The position numbers and the translations under genes are program-made. Shown piece after piece: positions 51,702 to 60,136 of a DNA stretch of 64,000 nt. This DNA is from Flavobacterium sp. DG2-3 (lineage in GTDB: Bacteria; Bacteroidota; Bacteroidia; Flavobacteriales; Flavobacteriaceae): assembly GCF_030730925.1 (NCBI RefSeq), contig NZ_JAVAMB010000001.1, forward strand, positions 806,001-870,000. Reading direction: 5' to 3'. The notes below the pieces were generated by a model. The model did no database searches. It had not been told where the DNA came from and worked only from the letters and a program-made list of their open reading frames with translations. Within the stretch, counting starts at the first letter, position 1. Every line of letters begins with the position of its first letter.

Positions 51702-53342
51702 ATGAAAAAAACATTACTCTTTATTCTTCTTTTATTATTTCAGTTTTCTTTTTCAAAACCAATAAATGAAACTCAAAAGTTAGCGGCAACATGTAAAGTT
51801 TGGGGGTTTCTAAAATATTACCACCCAAATGTTGCGAGTGGAAAATTTGATTGGGATCAACAGCTTTTCGAAGTTTTGCCTAAAATTGAAAAAGCAAAAA
51901 CTGATGCTGAGTTTTCAGATGTTTTAGAAAAATGGATTAATTCTTTAGGGAAAGTAAAAGTCTATAAAGCTGAAATTGTTTCTGAAAAGATGGAGTATTT
52001 TGATAAAAATTTTGATCTCTCTTGGATTCAGGAAAATGAATTTTTTGCTAAAAGCCTTTGTCAAAAGCTTAAATTTATTGAAGAGAATAAAATTCAAGGA
52101 AAGCAATATTATGTTGAAGAAGGCATTGCATTCAAAAATGAAATAGAATACAGTGAATTTAATGATAAGGATAAAAAATTTCGTCTTTTGGCTTTGTTTC
52201 GTTTTTGGAATTATGTAGAATATTTCTTTCCGTACAAATACCAAATGGATCAAAACTGGGATTTGACTTTGAATGAATTTCTGCCAAGAACAATTAGTCC
52301 AATCTCTGAGAATGATTATTATTTATCACTAAAAGAACTGAGTGCTAAACTGAATGATAGTCATGCTCTTTTTGGAGCAAATAAATTATTTCAAATTTTC
52401 GGATGGAAATCTATTCCTTTTAATGTGAAAATTATTGATGATAAGGCAATCGTTACGGGTTTTAAAAATGATTCTCTATCAAAGATAAACGATGTAAAAA
52501 TTGGTGATATTATTACTAAAATAAGAGGAGAATCAGTTGTCGAGCTTATAAAGAAAAATCAAAAATATATTGAAGGTTCTAATTCTCCTGCTATTTTAAA
52601 CAAAATAGATTGGCCCGTTTTTTATAATAAGACAAATACTGCTGAAATTGAATTTATCAGAGATAATAAAACAATGATAAAAACAATAAATTTCTATGAA
52701 TATAAAGAACTAATGATTAATTATGAAAATCATCAGGAGAAATATAAATTGCTGGAAAATAATATTGGATATGTGAACATGGGAGCGTTATTTCCTGATG
52801 ATGTGGAAGCTATGATGGAAAAATTTAAAAATACAAAAGCTATAATTTTTGATATTCGCAACTATCCGCAGGGCACCAATTATCTTATTGCAGAATATTT
52901 AAATCCGGAACCAGTCGAATTTGTAAAATCGGTCGATATTGATTTAAGTTCTCCTGGGCGTTTTATTTGGAGAAAAGATGCTGAAGGTGGGAAATGCGGA
53001 AAAATTAATCCAGATTATTACAAAGGCAATGTCATTATTTTAGTAAATGAAAAAACAATCAGCCATTCTGAATATTCTGCAATGACTTTGAAAGTTGCTC
53101 CAAAAGCAACTATAATAGGAAATCAGACCGCAGGCTCAGACGGATATAGTTATAGATTTGAAATTATTAAAGGTCTTTGGACTTCTTTTACTTGTTATGG
53201 AGTTTTTTATCCAGATAAAAAAGAGACCCAACGTATTGGGATTGTTCCAGATATTGAAGTTCAGCAAACTATTTTAGGAATTCAGAAGGGTAAAGATGAA
53301 ATTCTGGACAGGGCAATTCTTTTTGCTAAAAATGGAAAATAG
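51702..53342 (+). CDS. S41-family peptidase, secreted (paralogue of 25619)
   Basis: The 546-residue product has a signal peptide (LFILLLLFQFSFSKPINE). Its start LAATCKVWGFLKYYHPNVA is nearly the same as in the 25619 gene. A PDZ-like section (VKIGDIITKIRGESVVELI) and an S41 core with EKTISHSEYSAM and NQTAGSDG follow. It lies 36 bases after the HlyD adaptor, so it may be part of the peptide-export operon. A role in peptide maturation or self-protection is only a possibility. Confidence 0.87.
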   Translation: MKKTLLFILLLLFQFSFSKPINETQKLAATCKVWGFLKYYHPNVASGKFDWDQQLFEVLPKIEKAKTDAEFSDVLEKWINSLGKVKVYKAEIVSEKMEYFDKNFDLSWIQENEFFAKSLCQKLKFIEENKIQGKQYYVEEGIAFKNEIEYSEFNDKDKKFRLLALFRFWNYVEYFFPYKYQMDQNWDLTLNEFLPRTISPISENDYYLSLKELSAKLNDSHALFGANKLFQIFGWKSIPFNVKIIDDKAIVTGFKNDSLSKINDVKIGDIITKIRGESVVELIKKNQKYIEGSNSPAILNKIDWPVFYNKTNTAEIEFIRDNKTMIKTINFYEYKELMINYENHQEKYKLLENNIGYVNMGALFPDDVEAMMEKFKNTKAIIFDIRNYPQGTNYLIAEYLNPEPVEFVKSVDIDLSSPGRFIWRKDAEGGKCGKINPDYYKGNVIILVNEKTISHSEYSAMTLKVAPKATIIGNQTAGSDGYSYRFEIIKGLWTSFTCYGVFYPDKKETQRIGIVPDIEVQQTILGIQKGKDEILDRAILFAKNGK

Positions 53343-53379
53343 GGAGAATTTAAATAGAAACCCTTGTCAAAGATGTTTT

Positions 53380-54087
53380 TTACATCTTCAAATAAAACTC
53401 TTTTGTCAATTCAATATATTCGGGCGTATAAACATGCCTGTCAATTTCAATGACTAATTCATTAACTTCGATTTCTGAAATTTCATTTCGGCTAAAAGCC
53501 AATAAACTACGTTTGATTTCAGAAGTCGGAGTTCCTTTTACTCTTGTAATTTTTATTGGGTAAAGTTCTGATTCCTTGGCTAAAGCAATAAATTTTTCTT
53601 CTTCTTTGAAAGGAATAATAATCGCAAGAATACCATTTTCAGAAAGTAATAGATCGGCAGCTTCAACAATTTCTTCAAAAGGCATTGCATCTTGAAAACG
53701 CGCTAAATCACGTTGTTCACTTTCTGTTTTATAATTTTCAGCATAGAACGGCGGATTCGAAACGATCAAATCATATTCATCCTCAGGTTCTTCGATAAAT
53801 TCATCCAAACCTGCATGAAAACAAAATAAACGATCGCCCCAAGGAGAACTTTCAAAATTTTCTACCGCTTGTTCGTATGCATCTTCATCAATTTCTAAAG
53901 CATCAATTTGTTCTGCGCTAGAACGCTGTGCGATCATCAAAGCAATAATTCCGGTTCCCGCACCAATATCTAATACACTAAACGGATGATGAGAAACAGG
54001 AGCCCATGCGCCTAATAAAACGCCGTCTGTACCGACTTTCATTGCTGTTTTATCTTGTTTTACAGAAAATTGTTTGAATTGAAACAT
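53380..54087 (-). CDS. trmN6: tRNA1(Val) (adenine-N6)-methyltransferase-like protein
   Basis: The 235-residue AdoMet-dependent methyltransferase matches the YfiC/TrmN6 type. It has FKQFSVKQDKTAMKVGTDGVLLGAW at the N-terminus, SAM motif I VLDIGAGTGIIALMIAQR and the N6-adenine motif IVSNPPFY. I start at the ATG at 54087. The frame continues open to 54186, but that part is low-complexity TTGGAATTT repeat and not real protein. It should modify A37 of tRNA-Val. Confidence 0.88.
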   Translation of the reverse strand: MFQFKQFSVKQDKTAMKVGTDGVLLGAWAPVSHHPFSVLDIGAGTGIIALMIAQRSSAEQIDALEIDEDAYEQAVENFESSPWGDRLFCFHAGLDEFIEEPEDEYDLIVSNPPFYAENYKTESEQRDLARFQDAMPFEEIVEAADLLLSENGILAIIIPFKEEEKFIALAKESELYPIKITRVKGTPTSEIKRSLLAFSRNEISEIEVNELVIEIDRHVYTPEYIELTKEFYLKM

Positions 54088-54180
54088 AAATAAAAATTCC
54101 AAATTTTTTAAATTCCAAATTCCAATGTTGGGTAGAAATTCCAATATTGAAATCCCAAATTCCAATTGAAGAGGATTGAG
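54088..54180. repeat. AATTCCAAATTCCAAT array upstream of trmN6
   Basis: Repeated variants of AATTCCAA(A/T) fill the spacer. The same family forms a larger array at 54559-54790 and short pieces at about 16673-16705 and 30857-30895. Confidence 0.65.
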
Positions 54181-54207
54181 CAACAAAAGTAATATTTTAC
54201 AAATTAA

Positions 54208-54558
54208 TTACTTTGATGTTTTGGAAATTATAGCTGATAAAATTTTTCGCAATTCTTCTATTTCGAATAATAGAGATTCAGATTGATTTTTTTGCTCGGG
54301 ATTTAGTTCATGTAATAAGCGAATCCAAAATTTAGATTCTTTAGCTTCTTTTCGGGCTATTTTGAGTCGGAAGATTAAATCTTTATCACCAAGTTTTTCA
54401 TTTGCTTCGATATAATTTGCACCTACAGAGCCAGAAGATCTTACAAGCTGTTTACCATCTTCAATATTAGAAGTTGTCTTAGGTAGTGTTTTAATATAAT
54501 TTTGACATTCTTTAGCAAATAAAAAAGTTCGCTCTTCTAAGTCAAATGGTTTATTCAT
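54208..54558 (-). CDS. Four-helix-bundle protein (23S rRNA intervening-sequence type)
   Basis: The 116-residue helical protein has the S23/IVP pattern: FDLEERTFLFAKECQNYIKTLPKT, LVRSSGSVGANYIEANEKLG, LKIARKEAKESKFWIRLLHEL. I start at the ATG at 54558; the longer frame to 54603 runs into repeat sequence. Homologues sit in 23S rRNA insertions or as free-standing genes of unknown function. Here it is flanked on both sides by TTGGAATTT arrays and splits trmN6 from rimM. Confidence 0.85.
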   Translation of the reverse strand: MNKPFDLEERTFLFAKECQNYIKTLPKTTSNIEDGKQLVRSSGSVGANYIEANEKLGDKDLIFRLKIARKEAKESKFWIRLLHELNPEQKNQSESLLFEIEELRKILSAIISKTSK

Positions 54559-54790
54559 GGTGTAAATTCCAAATTCCAAGTTGGGATTGTAAATATAGAA
54601 CAAATGTTATCAAAAGAAAGTTTTTTCTTTCAAATTTGTTTTTGAAATAATAACACTTTAATTGAAATTTCCTTTCGGTTGGAATTTGGAATTTCTCACA
54701 GGTATTCCTTCCCAGCATTGGAATTTGGGATTTCAATATTGGAATTTCCTTTTAGTTGGAATTTGGAATTTAAAAAATTTGGAATTTTAA
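54559..54790. repeat. TTGGAATTTGGAATTT array
   Basis: About 230 bases dominated by (TT)GGAATTT(G/C) units, mainly at 54568-54587 and 54660-54786, in mixed orientation. No gene is supported. Confidence 0.7.
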
Positions 54791-55315
54791 TTAAAGGTAC
54801 ATTTCGATCAATCCCTCAGGAAGATCCATAACAACCTTTTTGTTCTCGCGGTCGATTTTTACCAAGAATTGGTCAATCATTGGAACTAAGATTTCAACTT
54901 CGCCATTTAAAACTTCAAAAAGAGGTTGGGCAGTTGAATCATTGATAGAAGTTATTTTTCCGAAAACGCCTAAACGTTTGTCTTCAATTTCAAAACCAAT
55001 AACTTCGTGAAAGTAGAATTTGTTACCGCTAAGTTTTGGTAACATAGATAAAGGAAGATAAATACCGTTTCCAACAATAGCATCAGCTTCTTCTTCGGTG
55101 TTTACATCTTCAAAACGAACTCTTAGAAAGTCGTTTTTATGCATTGAGCTTGACTCAATAAAAAAAGGAACCAAGTGTTTGTTGTGTTCAACAAACACTG
55201 ATTCCAGATTTTCGTATAACTCAGGTTCGTCTGTATCTAAATAGATCAGAACTTCACCTTTGAAACTAAATTTTTTAGCGATTTTACCTAAATAAAAACA
55301 GTCTTCTTTACGCAT
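54791..55315 (-). CDS. rimM: 16S rRNA processing protein RimM
   Basis: The 174-residue protein helps mature the 30S head by binding S19 and 16S rRNA. It has the N-terminal RimM domain (CFYLGKIAKKFSFKGEVLIYLDTDEPE...LRVRFEDVNTEEEADAIVG) and a C-terminal PRC-barrel-like domain (HEVIGFEIEDKRLGVFGKI...LVPMIDQFLVKIDRENKKVVMDLPEGL). It follows rpsP by 15 bases, the usual order. Confidence 0.95.
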   Translation of the reverse strand: MRKEDCFYLGKIAKKFSFKGEVLIYLDTDEPELYENLESVFVEHNKHLVPFFIESSSMHKNDFLRVRFEDVNTEEEADAIVGNGIYLPLSMLPKLSGNKFYFHEVIGFEIEDKRLGVFGKITSINDSTAQPLFEVLNGEVEILVPMIDQFLVKIDRENKKVVMDLPEGLIEMYL

Positions 55316-55330
55316 TATCGCTAAGTAAAA

Positions 55331-55894
55331 TTATGCTTCAGTTGTTTCGTTATTCTCTTCAGCAGCAGGAGCTTCTTCAGTTGCTTCAACTTCAGCAACT
55401 TCTTCAGCAGCAGGAGCTTCTTCAACAGCAGTAGCAGCAGCAAGCGCCTCAGCTTGAGCTTGAGCACGTTTAGCGTTTACTTCTTTTTCAGCTTTTAAAG
55501 CGTTAGCTTTAACATCTGCTTTTGCTTTAGATAAACCATCTTTCTTAGCATCAACTTTTCCAGTTTTAGCCTCTAACCAAGCTGCTAATTTAGCGTCTGC
55601 TTGCTCTTGAGTTAAAGCTCCTTTGCGGATACCTCCATCAAGGTGGTGTTTCAATAAAGCGCCTTTGTAAGAAAGGATTGCTCTTGCAGTATCAGTTGGT
55701 TGTGCACCATTGTGTAACCATTTTACTGCGCTGTCAAGATCTAGCTCAACAGTTGCTGGGTTAGTGTTTGGATTGTAAGTACCGATTTTCTCTAAGTATT
55801 TACCATCTCTTTTTGAGCGTGCATCTGCAGCTACAACCCAGTAAAAAGGTTTTCCTTTTTTACCGTGTCTTTGTAATCTAATTTTTACTGACAT
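55331..55894 (-). CDS. rpsP: 30S ribosomal protein S16 with C-terminal extension
   Basis: The first 80 residues are standard S16 (SVKIRLQRHGKKGKPFYWVV, KIGTYNPNTNP, WLHNGAQPTDTARAIL). The remaining 100 or so form a helical Lys/Ala section, then an Ala/Glu-rich acidic tail (VEEAPAAEEVAEVEATEEA). S16 of Escherichia coli has about 82 residues; a long tail is usual in Bacteroidota. It heads the rpsP-rimM pair. Confidence 0.96.
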   Translation of the reverse strand: MSVKIRLQRHGKKGKPFYWVVAADARSKRDGKYLEKIGTYNPNTNPATVELDLDSAVKWLHNGAQPTDTARAILSYKGALLKHHLDGGIRKGALTQEQADAKLAAWLEAKTGKVDAKKDGLSKAKADVKANALKAEKEVNAKRAQAQAEALAAATAVEEAPAAEEVAEVEATEEAPAAEENNETTEA

Positions 55895-55943
55895 AATCTG
55901 ATGATTAAATTTTGAGGTACTCGACCTCTGTTAATTAAGGGCG

Positions 55944-55951
55944 CAAAGATA
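55944..55951 (-). promoter_or_regulatory. -7 element upstream of rpsP
   Basis: The minus strand reads TATCTTTG (TAnnTTTG), 50 bases before the rpsP start. The nearest TTG is about 25 bases further, so the -33 is not clear. Confidence 0.5.
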
Positions 55952-56077
55952 TAATTTTTTTACGAAATATACGTTTCAAAAAGCATTAAATATATAAGAG
56001 CTGTTTTTTCAGCATTTTTTTGACTTTTTAGTTTCAGTTCTTAGTGTATTAAGTCTGCACCAAATTCATTTTTAAAC

Positions 56078-56566
56078 ATGAAAAAATACTTCTGTTTTTT
56101 ATCACTTATACTTCTGCTAGGATCTTGTACAGCAGATATTGCATCTAATAATACCGCTTTTCAAGCTTTAAAAGAGAACACTTTTTGGAGAGCTCAAATT
56201 CATGGAGTAGAAATGGAAACGAATGGAGTTTTTATTGTCGAAAGTTCTCTTGGCTACGAACAAATCAATTTTCAGCTTCCTGAAATAGCTGAGAAAACTT
56301 TTGTTTTAGGTGTGGATGAAAATACAAAGGCCATTTATAAAACTACAATTGAAGGACAAGAGGCAGAATTTAGCACTGGAGCAGGTAAAGGAAATGGAGA
56401 AATTACAGTGACCGAATATAATAAGGAAGAAAATACTATTTCGGGAACATTCAAATTTACGGCTGTTAATACTAATCCTGATGCTGAAAAACAGGAAATA
56501 CATTTTACTGAAGGTGTTTTTTATAAAATTAAGATAGGGGCAGATAATAAAATTCCAGCCGAATAA
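56078..56566 (+). CDS. Lipoprotein of the DUF6252 type
   Basis: The 162-residue product has a lipoprotein signal (LSLILLLGSCTAD) and one beta-rich domain with motifs such as FQALKENTFWRAQ, INFQLPEIAEKTFVLG and ISGTFKFTAVN. I associate this with the DUF6252 family, at moderate confidence. Role unknown; probably anchored in an envelope membrane. It is divergent from rpsP. Confidence 0.78.
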   Translation: MKKYFCFLSLILLLGSCTADIASNNTAFQALKENTFWRAQIHGVEMETNGVFIVESSLGYEQINFQLPEIAEKTFVLGVDENTKAIYKTTIEGQEAEFSTGAGKGNGEITVTEYNKEENTISGTFKFTAVNTNPDAEKQEIHFTEGVFYKIKIGADNKIPAE

Positions 56567-56675
56567 TACTGCTATTCGGTTATGCTTAAATCCAAATAAA
56601 AACTTAAATAAACTTATATATAGTAGATTAGAAAAAAATAAGACTACATTTGTCAAGTATTATAAATAAATATCT

Positions 56676-57047
56676 ATGAATATTTTTGTTGGAAGCCTTC
56701 CATTCAGTATTGAGGAAGCAGATTTAAGAGAGTCTTTTGAGGCTTATGGTGCAGTTGACTCTGTTAAAATTATTACTGATAAATTTACTGGAAGAAGTAA
56801 AGGATTTGGTTTTGTTGAAATGCCAAATGATAGTGAGGCTCAAAAAGCTATCGATGAATTGAACGGTGCTGTAGTTTCAGGACGTACAATTGTTGTGAAT
56901 AAATCTGAGCCTAAACCAGAAGGCGAAAGAAGAAGTTTTAATAACAACCGTGGCGGAAACGACCGTGGTGGTTATGGAAACAACCGTGGTGGAAATGACC
57001 GTGGAGGTTATGGAAATGACCGTGGTGGAAACAGAGGAGGATATTAA
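56676..57047 (+). CDS. RRM-type RNA-binding protein with Gly/Arg-rich tail
   Basis: The 123-residue protein has one RRM domain with RNP2 MNIFVGSLPF and RNP1 SKGFGFVEM. A tail of about five GGNDRGGYG-like units follows (residues about 91-123). Such small RRM proteins in Bacteroidota are abundant RNA chaperones. The tail repeats could promote RNA binding or condensation. It has its own terminator. Confidence 0.92.
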   Translation: MNIFVGSLPFSIEEADLRESFEAYGAVDSVKIITDKFTGRSKGFGFVEMPNDSEAQKAIDELNGAVVSGRTIVVNKSEPKPEGERRSFNNNRGGNDRGGYGNNRGGNDRGGYGNDRGGNRGGY

Positions 57048-57066
57048 TATTTTTTTTCTAAAATAT

Positions 57067-57098
57067 AAAAGGGATCAATTTTCATTGATCCCTTTTTT
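57067..57098 (+). terminator. Terminator after the RRM gene
   Basis: AAAAGGGATCAA (57067-57078) and TTGATCCCTTTT (57085-57096) form a 12-bp stem with a 6-base loop and T-run. A second hairpin (GTTTCAGG, 57107-57114, with CCTGAAAC, 57124-57131) lies beside it, near the leuB stop. Confidence 0.9.
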
Positions 57099-57144
57099 TG
57101 TTTCAAGTTTCAGGAACCTGCAACCTGAAACAAAAATTAACTAA

Positions 57145-58200
57145 TTATACATTCGCAGCCAACCAGTCACCAACTTCTTTTGTTCCGTAGGCTTTGCCTC
57201 CGTTAGCTAGATCTTCAGTAACTACTCCTGCTTCTAAAGCTTTGTTTACAGCATCTCTCATTGCTTTTCCTTCTTCCATCAATCCGAAGTTTTCGAACAT
57301 CATAGCAGCAGATAAAACAGTAGCCATTGGATTAGCAATGTTCAATCCTGTAGCTTGTGGGTAAGAACCGTGAATTGGTTCAAATAAAGATACTTCAGCT
57401 CCCATAGATGCAGAAGGCATTAATCCCATTGAGCCAGAAATTACAGAAGCTTCATCTGTTAAAATATCTCCAAATAAGTTTTCTGTAATCAATACGTCAT
57501 AAGAATTTGGCCATTGAACCAAACGCATCGCAACTGCATCAACAAATTCGTAGCTTACTTCAACTTCTGGATAGTCTTTTTCCATTGCCTGAACCGTTTC
57601 TCTCCACAAACGTGAAGTTTCCAAAACGTTTGCTTTGTCCACACAACATAATTTTTTAGAACGAGTCATTGCCAATTCGAAACCTTTTTTAGCCAAACGC
57701 TGTACTTCAGCTCTTGTATAAACACAGTTATCGTAAGCAGTGTCTCCGTTATCTTTTCTTCCTTTTTCTCCGAAATAAATTCCGCCAGTTAATTCTCTTA
57801 AGAAAACTAAGTCTGTTCCTTCGATTCTTTCTCTTTTTAATGGAGATTTGTCTAATAATGAAGGAAATGTAAAAGTTGGTCTTACGTTTGCAAACAAACC
57901 TAATGCTTTACGCATTTTTAACAAACCTTGTTCTGGACGAACTGGCGCAGAAGGATCGTTATCATATTTTGGGTGTCCAATCGCTCCAAAAAGAACGGCA
58001 TCAGCATTTTTACAAACTTCGTGTGTTGCATCTGGATAAGGCTCGCCAACTGCATCAATTGCAGCGGCACCAGTTAAAGCTGGTTTCCAAGTAATTTCAT
58101 GTCCAAATTTTTGTGCAATAGCATCTGATACTTTTACGGCTTGATCGATTACTTCTGGTCCGATTCCGTCACCGGCTAAAAGGGCTATGTTTAATTTCAT
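57145..58200 (-). CDS. leuB: 3-isopropylmalate dehydrogenase
   Basis: The 351-residue enzyme oxidises and decarboxylates 3-isopropylmalate in leucine synthesis. It has the N-terminal [25 protein letters not shown], the substrate region [41 protein letters not shown] and the NAD loop [17 protein letters not shown]. It is the last gene of the leuC-leuD-leuA/cimA-leuB cluster, after a repeat-rich spacer. Confidence 0.96.
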   Translation of the reverse strand: MKLNIALLAGDGIGPEVIDQAVKVSDAIAQKFGHEITWKPALTGAAAIDAVGEPYPDATHEVCKNADAVLFGAIGHPKYDNDPSAPVRPEQGLLKMRKALGLFANVRPTFTFPSLLDKSPLKRERIEGTDLVFLRELTGGIYFGEKGRKDNGDTAYDNCVYTRAEVQRLAKKGFELAMTRSKKLCCVDKANVLETSRLWRETVQAMEKDYPEVEVSYEFVDAVAMRLVQWPNSYDVLITENLFGDILTDEASVISGSMGLMPSASMGAEVSLFEPIHGSYPQATGLNIANPMATVLSAAMMFENFGLMEEGKAMRDAVNKALEAGVVTEDLANGGKAYGTKEVGDWLAANV

Positions 58201-58215
58201 TCTAGTTTTTTTAAA

Positions 58216-58352
58216 AGGTTCTAAGGTTCTGAGTTGCTAAGATTCTAAGGTTTCTTAGCGATTATTTTTTAAGCTTCTGAGCTACTAAGATGCTAAGCTA
58301 CTAAGTTCCAATAAATCTTAGAACCTTAGTAGCTTAGCGACTTAGCATCTTA
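58216..58352. repeat. CTAAG/CTTAG repeat array between leuA-like gene and leuB
   Basis: About 135 bases of units such as GGTTCTAAGGTTCTGAG and GCTAAGATTCTAAGG, with the complementary form (CTTAGAACCTTAGTAGC) at the right end. The RNA could fold into a long hairpin within the leu transcript. The right end covers the leuA-like stop codon. Confidence 0.7.
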
Positions 58353-59870
58353 ACCAGCTATATTAAGCATTTTCTGTGTTGCAATTATCGCTGCAACCGT
58401 TTGATCTGAATCTAAACCTCTTGTTTTAAATTCTTTTCCGTTATTTACCCACGTAATGATCGTTTCGCATAAAGCGTCAGAACTACTTCCAGGTGGGATT
58501 CTTACTGCGTAATCGATTAATTTTGGAAGCGTTAATTTTTTGCTTTTGTAAATCTTTGATAAAGCATTCATAAAAGCATCAAACTGACCGTCTCCTTGAG
58601 CGTTTTCTTCGATTATTTCTCCGTTTAAATTTAGAGATAAAGTTGTCGAAGGGCGCATTCCTTTAGAATGAACCAGCATATAAGAATTGATCGTAATTTT
58701 TTCTTCGTATGTGTGACTATCCAAAACATCAGAAATAATGTAGGGAAGATCTTCTTTGGTAACGGTTTCTTTTTTGTCGCCCAACTCGATAATTCTTTGG
58801 GTCACCAATTTCAAATCTTCGTTGTTCAGTTTTAAACCTAATTCTTGAAGATTCTTTTCGATATTGGCTTTGCCCGAAGTTTTTCCGAGTGCATATTTTC
58901 TTTTTCTTCCAAAGCGTTCTGGAAGCAAATCATTAAAATAAAGATTGTTTTTGTTGTCGCCATCGGCATGAATTCCAGCAGTTTGCGTAAAAACGTTATC
59001 GCCTACAATTGGTTTATTAGCAGGGATTCTGTAACCTGTAAAAGTCTCCACTAGCTTACTTACAGAATACAAAGATGTTTCTTTTATGCCAATGTGTACT
59101 TCTGGCATATAATCGTTTATAACTGCGACAGTACTTTCAAGAGGAGCATTTCCAGCGCGTTCTCCCATTCCGTTTACCGTAACGTGAAGTCCATTGATTC
59201 CAGCTTTTACGGCTTCCATAACATTGGCAACGCTTAAATCGTAGTCGTTATGCGCGTGGAAATCAAAGTGAATCTGAGGATATTTTGCTTTTATTTTTGA
59301 AATAAATTCAAATGTCAAAGACGGAATTAAAACACCTAAAGTGTCTGGCAATAAAATTCTTTTAACTGGCTGAGTTGCTAAGAAATCTAGAAATTGAAAA
59401 ACATAATCTGGAGAATTTCGCATTCCGTTGCTCCAGTCTTCCAAGTAAACATTGGTTTCAATATTGTTTTCTTTCGCGGAAGCAATAATTTGAGCAATTT
59501 CGGCAAAATGTTGCTCAGGCGTTTTCTTTAACTGATGCGTTAAGTGATTCATTGAGCCTTTGGTCAATAAATTTTGCACTTTCGCACCCGCTTTTTTCAT
59601 CCAGTCAATCGAAACACCGCCGTCTACAAATGTCAGAACTTCAATTCTATCAATGTATCCTTTCTCTTCAGCCCAAGTTGTAATGCCTTTTACGGCTTGA
59701 AATTCTCCTTCGCTAACGCGGGCAGAAGCAATTTCAATTCTATCAATATTTAATTCCTCCAACAATAATTGCGCAATGGTCAGTTTTTCTGCAGCAGAAA
59801 ATGATACTCCAGAGGTTTGTTCACCATCACGAAGTGTCGTATCCATTATTTCAATTTTTCTTTTTTCCAT
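58350..59870 (-). CDS. 2-isopropylmalate synthase / citramalate synthase family enzyme
   Basis: The 506-residue enzyme is of the DRE-TIM aldolase class. It has the signature IMDTTLRDGEQTSGVSFSA, the second family motif HFDFHAHNDYDLSVAN...GLHVTVNGMGERAGN, and a C-terminal regulatory domain (about 390-506). It condenses acetyl-CoA with a 2-oxo acid. Cluster position suggests a leucine role. The deviation from standard LeuA motifs also suggests a citramalate synthase (isoleucine precursor). I leave the symbol blank because sequence reading alone does not settle this. Confidence 0.88.
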   Translation of the reverse strand: MEKRKIEIMDTTLRDGEQTSGVSFSAAEKLTIAQLLLEELNIDRIEIASARVSEGEFQAVKGITTWAEEKGYIDRIEVLTFVDGGVSIDWMKKAGAKVQNLLTKGSMNHLTHQLKKTPEQHFAEIAQIIASAKENNIETNVYLEDWSNGMRNSPDYVFQFLDFLATQPVKRILLPDTLGVLIPSLTFEFISKIKAKYPQIHFDFHAHNDYDLSVANVMEAVKAGINGLHVTVNGMGERAGNAPLESTVAVINDYMPEVHIGIKETSLYSVSKLVETFTGYRIPANKPIVGDNVFTQTAGIHADGDNKNNLYFNDLLPERFGRKRKYALGKTSGKANIEKNLQELGLKLNNEDLKLVTQRIIELGDKKETVTKEDLPYIISDVLDSHTYEEKITINSYMLVHSKGMRPSTTLSLNLNGEIIEENAQGDGQFDAFMNALSKIYKSKKLTLPKLIDYAVRIPPGSSSDALCETIITWVNNGKEFKTRGLDSDQTVAAIIATQKMLNIAG

Positions 59871-59951
59871 ATTGATATTCTAATTCTTAGTGTTTTGACG
59901 CAATTGCTAAATATATTTCATTGCGCATATTTGACGCTGATTTTACGGATT

Positions 59952-60114
59952 CGCTTTCGCGAAGGCGCTGAAAAAAACGGATTTTTAATATATAATAATT
60001 AAAAAATCCGCGTCAATCTGCTCCCGATAGCTATCGGGATTGCGGTAGCAAATCTGTGTCATCCGCGTTCTATATTCTAGAAAGACCCGAGAGGTTTTGA
60101 AGCCTTTCGGGTCT
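59952..60114. repeat. Composite of three palindromic repeats
   Basis: It contains CGCTTTCGCGAAGGCG (59952-59967, one mismatch), CCCGATAGCTATCGGG (60023-60038) and AGACCCGA...TTTCGGGTCT (60083-60114). Between them are AAATCCGCGTCAATCTGC and AAATCTGTGTCATCCGCG, a pair typical of dispersed spacer repeats. It fills most of the spacer between leuD and the leuA-like gene. Confidence 0.75.
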
Positions 60115-60136
60115 AATAGACTGAATGATATTGCTA

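Noticed and set aside
54088..54186. N-terminal extension of TrmN6 to 54186
   Set aside because: The extra 33 residues are translated TTGGAATTT repeat; family proteins begin near MFQFKQFSVKQDK.
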